Shown: positions 1-8,649 of the stretch, piece after piece
How the letters are laid out: each line of letters begins with the position of its first letter
How positions within the stretch are numbered: position 1 is the stretch's first letter
Assembly (NCBI GenBank): GCA_015679605.1
Contig: JAAAVE010000081.1
Coordinates: 1-35,770, forward strand
Source: Podila epigama
Lineage: Eukaryota; Mortierellomycota; Mortierellomycetes; Mortierellales; Mortierellaceae
Reading direction: 5' to 3'
Length of the DNA: 35,770 nt
Notes under the pieces: generated by a model
Seen by the model: only the letters and a program-made list of their open reading frames with translations
What the model was told of the DNA's origin: nothing
Database searches by the model: none
Translations under genes and position numbers: made by a program

Positions 1-718
1 AAAAAAAAAGATGTTGAGAAAAGTTCAAAAGGCGTATTGTGTCAGCTTTTTCAAATGAGTTTTGTACTCGAGACAAGAGTCACTAAACATAAAAGACGAA
101 GAGATGATCAAGTACTTATTCTTTGGGTGGAATTGTGCGTTGAGGACGGGGGTGTCGAATCTGATGGTGCACTTTTTTGTTCCTGTCAAGAGATCCCATA
201 CGATGCAATTCCAGTCCCTTGAAGATGAAAGTAGATATCGACCATTCCTGGACCAGCTATAATATCGTGACAAGAGTAGAGATTGGACCATGTCAGGAGG
301 GGAGTGGGTGGATGGAGCTAAAAAACAAAAGATAATAAATAAAAGGGGACCGTCCTAGAAAAAAAAAAGTTACATTTATCCTGTATTACCTGAGACTGGT
401 GATAGTTTTGACATGGCCGACAAGAGAACGCGAAACGCCTCTGGTATCAAAATCCCAAACAACAATCGAGCCGTCAGAACAACCGGCGGCGAGTAGTGTG
501 CCTCGGCGATTGAACTTTACGGTCACTGCTGGTCCATCCTCCAGTGTGTCCTCAATGACCTCTGGAAAGTCCTGCTCGAAAGGATCTGTAAGGGCAGACG
601 ATACAATGGCAAATGTAGATTAGAATTGGACAGGAATGAGAAACAGTGGTTGTTGTGCGTTGAGATTTCGCTTTGGATTGACCGAGGAATAGGACGGACC
701 AATGAGTTCGAGATTCAT
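1..718 (-). CDS. SWD1: SWD1/RBBP5-like COMPASS WD40 subunit (5' part only)
   Basis: Subunit of the Set1/COMPASS histone H3K4 methyltransferase, in the nucleus. The ATG is at 718. Exons are 718-700, 585-390 and 256-116, joined in frame (about 118 residues visible). The joined N-terminus reads MNLELIDPFEQDFPEVIEDT, the hallmark start of Swd1/RBBP5. A first WD40 blade follows (GTLLAAGCSDGSIVVWDF), then a second (SWSRNGRYLLSSSRDWN...VWDLLTG) ending near FHPKN. The third exon ends at a GTACTT donor, and no convincing coding sequence follows down to base 1, so the remaining blades and C-terminal tail lie beyond the left edge. It is divergent from the WD40 gene starting at 1250. The family call is firm because the conserved N-terminus only appears after splicing both introns; the exact third donor is less certain. 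Confidence 0.88.
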
Positions 719-1249
719 AGCCTTGTGGTCAAAGGTGTGTCGAAAGAATGTTGGTTCTGGTTCTCTTGGGACAGAACGTTGGCTTTGTTGAATCGAATCC
801 TCTTTTGTGGAAGATGTGAATGAATGAATGAATGAATAAAGTGGAAGTGGAAGTGGAAGTGGAAGTGGAAGTGGAAGTGGGAAGTGGAGTGGAGTGGAGA
901 GGGTCCATGAGATTGCACGTGATGTATGTCTCAGTGGGGGGCGATTTCATGCCCTCTCTCTCACTCACCCTCACTTTTTTTTTTATTTCTATTTTGTTCA
1001 CATTCACACCTCACCACTTCACCACTTCACCACTTCATACGTCCACTTCACCACTTCGCACTCACTCACACTCACTCACACTCACAATCCACATCAAACA
1101 ACACTCGCACTATCCACAGCAGCGTTTACCATCAGTACCTTCTTGGAAATACAAACCTCCTTTACCACCTTTCTCAGTTCAAAAGGGACTCTCACGAAAA
1201 CCACCGCAGCACACAATCCCACTTAAAAACACACACACGAATAGACTCC
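719..1249. other. Divergent intergenic region with microsatellites
   Basis: This 531-bp region separates the start codons of the SWD1-like gene and the WD40 gene and must hold both promoters. It contains a short AATG run (about 821-838), a GTGGAA hexanucleotide array (about 839-890) and a pyrimidine-rich CACTTCAC/CACTCA-type repeat on the plus strand (about 1008-1085). Open frames across these repeats are simple His/Thr/Ser or Val/Glu translations of the repeat and are not credible genes. I saw no RNA gene. Confidence 0.7.
839..890. repeat. GTGGAA hexanucleotide microsatellite
   Basis: About six to seven near-perfect tandem copies of GTGGAA are followed by decayed GTGG/AGTGG copies. The array lies about 120 bp upstream of the SWD1-like start and is visible directly in the sequence. 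Confidence 0.9.
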
Positions 1250-4144
1250 ATGTCATACGACGCTGTCTTCGATCTTGTCAACGTAACGCTCGACGGCACC
1301 GAGGTGCCCGGACTTGGTAAGGAACTGTTTCTTCTCGTCCACTCAGCCTCTCTCTCTCACCAAACGTCTTCTTCTCCAACAAGCACAGACCCAGTGGCAA
1401 CGCAACCCTTGTATTTCACAAAAGTAGCTCAGTTGAATTTTCATCTCAGTGGTCAACGTTACACCTGAATTGACCACGAGTGCATCATTCTACAGGCGAA
1501 TGACTCTTTGTGCTGCAGTGCAAGAAACATGCAAACTGACCCGCATTAAATCCTCGCTTCTACCGTTTCCTTCCACGGCACGTTCAGATGAAATGATTGA
1601 AGAAATAGTGAATGAGCAGGTCTTGCTCGATGATGAAGAAACCCTTGTATCCCACCCTTTCTATCCGGTAAACAAGTGTTCTTTTCTTTTTCTTTCTTTC
1701 TGTTGAATTGAACAAGGAAATGGAAAAAGGAAAAGGAAAAGGGAAAAATGTACCCTATTCAACGGAACGATCGCCCAACAGCTGACAGCTGATTTACCAT
1801 TCTGCTTCTGGCCAAACCACTTTCTTTTCCCCTCTCATTTCCCCTATATTTTGATTTTTTTTTTTTTTTTTTGGAAAAAAAAAAAATCTATTTTCATGGC
1901 CTCATCCATCACAATGCGTTGCAGTTCTTTCCAAAGCGACATATATGTCCTCTCGGGAGCCTCGTCACCGCTCGACAGACCATTGTCGAGCAAGAAGATG
2001 TCGCAGAGAATCGAACAGACATGGCAAGTCTTCATAATGAGATCAGCTGCTATCCGTTTCCTTTTCCATTGACATGACGCAGGCCAAAAAGGGATGCCGT
2101 CATGGGTGGTATTCACAAACTAATTCATTTGTGTTTTGTTCTACTCTTTTTGAATATGCCTTGAATAGCAAGGAATAACATGGCGGGATGGCGAGAGTGG
2201 CAAGATTGGTTACCGTTGTTACCGAAATCGGTAAGTGTGCAAATGTGCAATTGTGCAATAATGAAATTCATTTCCCCCTTTTCTGATTGATATTCTTCAT
2301 CCCCGCGGAGTCCTTGCGTCTTTGTGTAAACGTTTTTGCGTGGCAATGTGTTTAACGGATGTTCATGTCTCTCTTTTCAGTTTTGGCCAACCCATGTTTT
2401 CTTTTTACAAGAATGCAAAAGGCTTGATAGAGGTATGATGGTTATTTTTTTTTTTTTTTTTTTTTTTTTTATTAGCCTTTTTTCGCATAGGAATGCAGCA
2501 ATGCAAAACGTTAAAACAAACTTTAATTAATCAAGCGCGTACCTTTTCTCTCTTCTCACGCTAGAATCGGCAAGCACTTGACTACACAAACCACGAGTAT
2601 TTCAGATTCCGCTACACAGACACCAATGTCCATTGCAGCCATCGCCACCCTCAACTACGAAACTTGGTGACAGCAACTAGCAAGAACGATGTCTATTACC
2701 TCTGTAAGGCGTGATGACAGTTTATGGCCAACAATAATCTGAACCTTGAGAGGGTGTATGTGCGAGTCCAAATGTATGTCAGTATATCTGCCATTGATTG
2801 TACTGATAATGCGTCCTATAAAACTCATAGACGAAAACTCGATTCAGCATTGGTCCCCACAACTTCGCAAATCAACAACGATACTAGGAAGTCCTTTCTC
2901 ATACACATACAATGCACTACACTACCAAATAACGACGATGGCGGCCATGGACGACACGTTACTCCTCGGCGGAGAGGATGGATCCTTTACATGTATGAAT
3001 CTTCGAACCCGTGAAAAACCAGTAGTCGGGTCCTTTACGAATGGAGAGTATGTTGAGATCAATAGTATAGAGATGTCCCGGTCCAGGTCTGGAGGTATGT
3101 TCTTGGCAACATAGAGACTAGACGAACAAGGATGACATTATGACACAACATGAAGTGGAAAAGACTGACATGGTATTTTTTTCACCTCCTCAACTGTAGC
3201 GGCCCATGCATATGTATCTGTCAATGACTTTCATGTCCGCTGCATAGACTTGAATTCACTGCAGACATATGCCCAATATCCAACGAATTGGTTCGTCAAT
3301 GTGAGTGGGAAGTTGTACGGAACGTTGACATTCTTACGAACGCATTTTAACTCTGGAAACAAAAATGGTTAATGTGCCATGTAATTTTTTTAACGGGAGC
3401 ATAGTATGTGACCCAAAGCCCAGATGGACACATGATTGCTATTGTTGGCGATGGAGAGGATGGTCAGGTACTCAGTGTCAATTCCAAGGAAGTGATTGCG
3501 ACTTTGAAAGGTCATCAACGGTATTCGTTCTCGGCTGCTTGGTCCCCAGACTCAAGGATGTTGGCGACAGGAAGCGATGACCAGTCAACATGCATTTATG
3601 ACACGCGAAATATGTCGGAGCCTGTTCACATTCTTGGTTCAGAGATCAAAGAATCTGTCCGCGCACTGCGGTACTCATCGTGTGGGCGATACCTTGTCAT
3701 GGCTGGTATGTGCTTTATGAAGATACATGGATACAATGAACCATCTTTGCTTTATGAAAACAAATGTGCTGACACGAATTTTCCACTGCTAAATATAAAA
3801 TGTTGTCACCCTCTAGAGGAGCGAGATTATATCCATATTGTGGACACAGCATCAGATTATCATGATGCACAAAAGATTGACTTTATCGGCGACGTCTCAG
3901 GGATTAGCTTGACACCAGATGGCGAAAGTCTCTTTGCTGGTGTATCATCTGTTGATTTTTCGTAAGGCATTTTCGATTTTATGTCGGTGTGTTCAGGTAC
4001 AGGTGTGGCAATGTTGTCGCTCGTGCATGAAAAACAAGTTAACTTTTCTTGTCAATACATTTTAGATCCATTCTCGAGTTTGAGCGGCTACATGAAGAAA
4101 CTGGAGTCTTTGATAGAGACCCATGGGATAATATCATGTTTTAA
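1250..4144 (+). CDS. WD40-repeat protein of unknown function (possibly DUF2415-like)
   Basis: Function unknown. Proposed exons: 1250-1316, 1450-1667, 2169-2230, 2381-2432, 2565-2703, 2831-3094, 3200-3300, 3405-3705, 3817-3961, 4066-4144; all join in frame to about 475 residues. The middle and C-terminal parts hold degenerate WD40 blades, for example SPDGHMIAIVGDGEDGQVLSV and AAWSPDSRMLATGSDDQSTC. The protein ends in ERLHEETGVFDRDPWDNIMF. A segment NVHCSHRHPQLRNLV precedes the blades and resembles the H-x-QLR-L motif I recall from uncharacterised fungal and plant WD40 proteins (DUF2415-like); this match is from memory. The third intron (1668-2168) would be about 500 nt, far longer than the others, so an exon may be missed there, or the first two exons could belong to another transcript. 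A 6-nt exon at 3997-4002 may sit before the last exon. Convergent with DDI1. Confidence 0.7.
1855..1886. repeat. T-run/A-run inverted homopolymer
   Basis: A run of 18 T, then GG, then 12 A, flanked by GA and TC. It can fold as a near-perfect hairpin. It lies inside the long proposed intron of the WD40 gene. Confidence 0.9.
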
Positions 4145-4265
4145 AAGGAACGATTGCCATTAACAAAAACGAAAATGAAAAAGGATGTTATGACACTCGT
4201 TTCACAATGGTTTACATGACTATATTGCAAAGGAGAAAACAGCACAGCAGCACATATTGAACCAC

Positions 4266-4271
4266 AATAAA
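4266..4271 (+). promoter_or_regulatory. Candidate polyadenylation signal AATAAA
   Basis: An exact AATAAA hexamer about 122 nt downstream of the WD40 gene stop, in the 192-bp gap to the convergent DDI1 stop. It is in the right orientation and at a plausible distance for the WD40 transcript; only the motif supports it. Confidence 0.4.
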
Positions 4272-4336
4272 TGCATTTCTGGATGTGTTGTTGTAGTTGT
4301 TGTAGTATTCTGCTGTATTTTAACAAAAACGCCAGT

Positions 4337-6241
4337 CTAATGGAACAAAATATTGGCAGCCAATTCAACATTGCCTTCAGCAGCTTGTAATGCGTTGAGG
4401 GCTTCGGTTGGGCTGGCTCCCAAGTCTGTTAGTGTCTTAATGTCAGCAGGAGAGTATTCTAAGAGGAGAATGGCATGAGACAGGTCAGTTTTCTCCATTT
4501 ACATTTTGCACACGCTTGTGAAAATCAATGGTAAATTCTTACGTGAGGGAGTAGCTGCTGGTGCAGGATGAGGCGCAGCAGAGGCGGCTGCAACCGATGG
4601 CGCAGTAGTAGGTGCCAAGGTTGAAGGTGCACCTACTGGGGCAGATGATGTTGAGGTCGATGATGCGGTTGCGGCAGCAGCACTAGGTGCAGGCGGTTTA
4701 TGACCAATGCTTGCCAGCTCCTCTGGGGTTAGTTCGGATGACTCCTTAGCGCTCGCGGGGAGTTCATGTTCGGACAAGAAGCGGACTTCGGTGCCATTAA
4801 TGATGAGCGCGTTCTTTTTCAAGTCAATGCTGGCTTGATGTCGCTTTAGCATGTCCAGCCCAAAGAGAAGATCAACACCCTTGCCCTCCATGATGGTAAA
4901 AGAACATGCCAAGAACAGGTCCTTGCCCACACGGATTTGTGCGCTGTGAACACGTCCCAAAATCTTGGCAACACCTACACCACGTGCAACACCTGCAAAC
5001 CGTTTGTCGACCAGTCGCATGATGCCACACGCTTCTGCGCACTCGGGGCTCACTATTAAAGAGGAGGTAAAGAAAACAGCAACAAGGAAATATTGCATTA
5101 GGATTCAGAGGGGATGACGTACGTACAGTGTTTGAGTATGATAATGAATGTATCTCAAGCACACGATAATGAAAATATCTTAAGCACACTTACTGATAGT
5201 GGCCTGGGCGCCAGAGTCCACAAAGGCCTTGAGAGGGTGGCCATTGACCTCAACATCAATGTAAAGCATTGTCACGCGTCCAAAGGCCTCTGGATTATGT
5301 TCCATTGCAGCCTCTAGGTTCGAGTTCACGTTTGCCAAACGAATTTCCTCTTCGATCCGCTGTTGAGCTTCCATATCGAAGGGATCCGCGTTCAATTGAT
5401 TCTAGAAAAAAAGTTGAGGGACGTACATTTAGTGGCCACAAATTGATACATTGACACACGCACATACACACAAAAAAAAAGTGTGCCCACTTACAACTTG
5501 TTGCATGCGTGCCAATTCTGCGTTACGTCGCTGAACATCGATCTCACGAATCATTTCATGAAATCTGTTGGGGTCATTTTGAGCAGCATCGGCCAGTTCA
5601 GGTTGGGTCTAATATCAGACAAGATTGCGAGTCAGTTTCGCGGTGCCTTTTCAACAACAACAAAAGAAAGGAAAGGAAAAGAAAAGACAAAGACAAAGAC
5701 AAGCAAAAAGAGGTTGGCATACAGCACGAAGTTGACGGAGCAAAGCTGGGTCGCTGAGAACATGCTGACGAATCTGCTCCGCGTTATGAGGGTCTCCAGA
5801 GGTTTGAATCTGGCCAGGACGGGCAGATGACCCTCCTGCACCACCTTCAGGGATGCTCGTTATAACTGTTCGCTGCTTTTTGACCTTGCGTCGAAGGGTC
5901 AAAATATCGTCCTGTGCGACGTTGTAGGCCTCAAGAGTTGATTTGGGATCCTGAAGCTCTTTTTCGTTGTGGAAGATAAGTTGCTCGTCTGCAGGAATGT
6001 TGCACTATTTAGGGAGGTAAGTGGGACGTGGGAGGACAGGGAGAATGAGACGTTAGTATGAGGTGTCTTTTGTTTTGGAGAATGGTTTATTGTTTTCATG
6101 TGAGGTCTGAACGAATGAACAATGAATATGACATGAGCTTACGTCTGCTTCCAATAATGCCTTGATGTTCTCAATTTCCATTTGAGAGTCAAACTCCAGG
6201 TGATGAAGGTCACCAGATTCAGTGAGAATGGAGACACGCAT
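4337..6241 (-). CDS. DDI1: DDI1, ubiquitin-binding retroviral-like aspartic protease
   Basis: A shuttle/protease that cleaves heavily ubiquitinated proteins and delivers substrates to the proteasome. The ATG is at 6241. Exons are 6241-6143, 6004-5723, 5608-5495, 5401-5194, 5052-4543 and 4458-4337, giving 444 residues in frame. Domain order: N-terminal ubiquitin-like domain (about 1-75, including [16 protein letters not shown]); HDD helical region (about 110-205, [18 protein letters not shown]); RVP protease domain with the catalytic D227-S-G-A motif ([19 protein letters not shown], Asp227), split by the intron after the Ile of QATI; an Ala/Ser/Thr/Pro linker (about 345-400); and a C-terminal UBA (about 404-444, [20 protein letters not shown]). 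All three functional modules of the family are present and the length is typical. The upstream SKT5-like gene is tandem on the same strand. Confidence 0.95.
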
Positions 6242-6556
6242 TGCTGCTGGTTATTGTTGCTGCTGTTGTTGTAGTTGTGGTTTTTTGAGAATGGGTTCAG
6301 TTGTAATAGAAGCGATTAGAAATGAGAAATGAGAAATGAGAAATGAGAAATGAGAAATGAACAAAGGACAAAGGTAAAAAAAAAAAAAGAAAAGATGCGG
6401 ACGTGCGCATTCAAGTGACTTACTCTCAGGGACCAATGAAATGAGCGCTTTTGATTGGACAGAGGAAACAAAGGTGGGGCGAAGCCCAACAGAACCAACC
6501 ATGTATTGACCATCCCCCAACCATTTAGACATGATGGTAATGATATATAACAAAGT
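6242..6556. other. Spacer between SKT5-like and DDI1 genes
   Basis: This 315-bp stretch holds the 3' end of the SKT5-like transcript and the promoter/5' leader of DDI1 (minus strand). It contains a CAA/CAG-rich stretch just upstream of the DDI1 ATG, a 7-bp tandem array (AGAAATG, about 6318-6360) and an A12 run near 6376. No gene is visible. Confidence 0.65.
6318..6360. repeat. 7-bp tandem repeat (AGAAATG)n
   Basis: About six perfect copies of AGAAATG on the plus strand, 80-120 bp upstream of the DDI1 start codon. Seen directly. Confidence 0.9.
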
Positions 6557-7799
6557 CTACATGATGGAGCACTTCTCTTCCTTTTCCTTGTTATCATTCT
6601 TTCGAGCTTGCATCGGTGCTCCTTCAAGTCGCTCCTTGGCCCGCTTGTCACCTGCGTTCGCCGCTTTCTTGTACCATTCAAGTGCCATCTGAGTGTCTTT
6701 GTGCGGCCCAATGCCAGCCTCTATAAAGTATCCGATTGCATAGAGTGCCTTGGACAGCCCCATGTCTGCAGCCTTCTTGGCCCAGATAAACGCCTCAGCG
6801 TCAGACTGAGGCAGGATACCAGGCGAGCCAACCAGGTACCAGGCAGCAAGGGCGAAGCAAGCCTCGGGATGATTCTCCTGTGACGCAAGGGTATAGTAAT
6901 GAATGGAAAGACGTGGATCCGGCTTACAATTCAACTTGCCATATTCATAGCACTCGCCTAATCTGAACGCAGAGGGTGCATGGCCCAATTCTGCAGCTTG
7001 TGAATAAAGAGACACTGAGTACTCTGGGTCAATGAAGACAATGTTCTCGATACCACGTTCATGTAACTGAGCCAGCTCATAGAGTGCAAATGGGAACTCG
7101 GGTGTTGCAGCCTGCGAAGACCGCTTCAACCATTTGACACCGTCTCTTGCTGACGTAGAAAGCCCAAGCTCGCCATAAAGTGTCGCCACGCCCAGACGCC
7201 ACATGGCTCCCGGATGATTTGCCGACGCAGCTTTCCTGATGATGAAGAATCCATCATGAAGGAGACAAGAGGAGAGAAAGACAATCATCATGTCAGACAA
7301 ATAAAGCGATAGCTATACAGAAAGTCGGTCTTTGAATCAAAAGTGTACCTGTAGAATTGCACTGCGCGAGCATTATCTTGGCGAGTACCCACTCCTTCAT
7401 CATAGCAGCGCCCCGTTCGGTATGCGGCATCGGGATGACCATGTTTCGAAGCTTGAACCCACAGCGGAAAGGCTTTGTCAAATTCCGGTTTCCCCTTTAC
7501 AATCCCAGAGGCATAACATTCGGCCAAATAGTGCTGGGACTCTGCATGTCCGCTGTTGGCGAGTCTCTTTAGAATTTTCGTGGCCTCATCGAAGAGCTCG
7601 GCCCGTGTCTCTGGATTCTCTATAGGCTTTGCAGCATCAATCATGAACGCTGCAAACTCGAATTGAAGCTCTGGGTCGTTGGTCTTTTTGGCATTCTGAC
7701 GGTACAGTTCAATGGTCTGCGCGTGCGAGAGGAGCGTTGCCTTGTGGCCAGGCTTTAGATGAGCATTTGAGAGGAGTAAATGGTCTTCGGATTCTTGCT

Positions 7800-7830
<31 letters not shown>

Positions 7831-8190
7831 TTGTCGTTGCTGTTGTTGCTGTTGTTGTTGCTGAATCACTTCTTGCGACCGTTCGAGCCTTGCACTCTCG
7901 GGGTACTGTTGCTGCCATTGTTGTGCCTGCAGGTATTGCTGCTGTTGAAAGAGTTGATTTTGGTACTCAAACTGTTCTTGTTGTTGCTGAAGCTCGAGCT
8001 GAAGTCGCTGCCGTTGTTGGTGAATGCCCATTTCCATGGCCGACATGGGTGTCATTTGGTTTTGGGGATGGGACGTGGGATGAGCAACCATTTCGTCATA
8101 AAAACTCTTTTGGCGTTCCAGGGCCGCCATGGAGTCCTGTTCAGCGTTGGGTTGGAGCATGGGCTCTTGTGGCGAAACACTGGTAGTCAT
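6557..8190 (-). CDS. SKT5: SKT5/CHS4-like chitin synthase activator with Sel1 repeats and CaaX box
   Basis: In yeast, Skt5/Chs4 activates chitin synthase III and recruits it to the bud neck. The ATG is at 8190. Exons 8190-7349 and 7235-6557 join in frame (AG|G, Arg281) to 506 residues. The N-terminal ~135 residues are Gln-rich, with a run of nearly unbroken Gln around residues 109-131. A block of Sel1-type repeats then runs from about 170 to 480, with units such as AESQHYLAECYASGIVKG, HPDAAYRTGRCYDEGVGT, APSAFRLGECYEYG and ALYAIGYFIEAGIGPHKD. The C-terminus is Lys/Glu-rich and ends in Cys-Ser-Ile-Met, a farnesylation-type CaaX box as in yeast Skt5, which fits membrane attachment. Other Sel1 proteins are possible in principle, but Sel1 repeats plus a CaaX box strongly favour this family. 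Confidence 0.88.
7797..7866 (-). repeat. CAG/CAA polyglutamine tract
   Basis: A run of CAA/CAG codons in the SKT5-like gene, interrupted by one Arg codon, encoding about 22 Gln near residues 109-131. Mixed CAA/CAG codons suggest selection for Gln rather than pure repeat slippage. Confidence 0.9.
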
Positions 8191-8649
8191 GAGGATGAAA
8201 TGAAAGCAGAAATAAAGGCTAATGGTGCGATGGCAGGAAGAATGAACGACTGGATGGACAACAAGATGGCCATCAGGTTAATAGATGGACAGAAGAACAT
8301 TCTGCAAAACAAAGTGACGAAGTGCGAGCCCGAAACATGCTTTATGGGCATTTTAAGTTAAGTGGCACAAAGAAAGGAAAATCGAGATAGACTCGATGGA
8401 TTCAAAAATGCATGATGCACGTGGCACAGGTGTAGTCTTTCACCCACGCGTGACTATTGTTGTGTGGCTTGTACTTTATCACTTTATCCTACCTCTCTCT
8501 CTTTTTTTTTTTTTTTTTTTTTTGTGTGGTTTTTCTTCACTTTGCACCTTTTGCACTCCACTGTCCTCTTGAAAGCACGCGCATTTTTCTTTCTTTTACA
8601 CCGCTCCCCCAACATAGACCAAAAGAAAGAAAACATAACTGCAGTCAAG
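8191..8649. other. Divergent intergenic region, SKT5-like / NAF1
   Basis: 459 bp between two divergent start codons, holding both promoters and 5' leaders. The only conspicuous element is a T22 homopolymer near 8502-8523, followed by a pyrimidine-rich stretch leading to the NAF1 start. No RNA gene or additional coding sequence is evident. Confidence 0.65.

Noticed and set aside
1844-2116. Minus-strand frame with coding-like texture in the WD40 gene's long intron
   Set aside because: It contains no recognised motif, runs into the homopolymer tract and two plus frames look equally open; kept only as part of the long-intron observation.
5180-5395. Retroviral-type aspartic protease suggesting a retroelement
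   Set aside because: The DSGA protease domain sits between a UBL/HDD region and a UBA in one intron-containing gene. This is the cellular DDI1 protease; no gag, reverse transcriptase, integrase or LTR is nearby.
7709-8361. Leu-, Val- and Ala-rich frames opposite or beside the SKT5 Gln tract
   Set aside because: They are translations of CAG/CTG repeats in other frames; the real protein has Sel1 repeats and a CaaX box on the minus strand.
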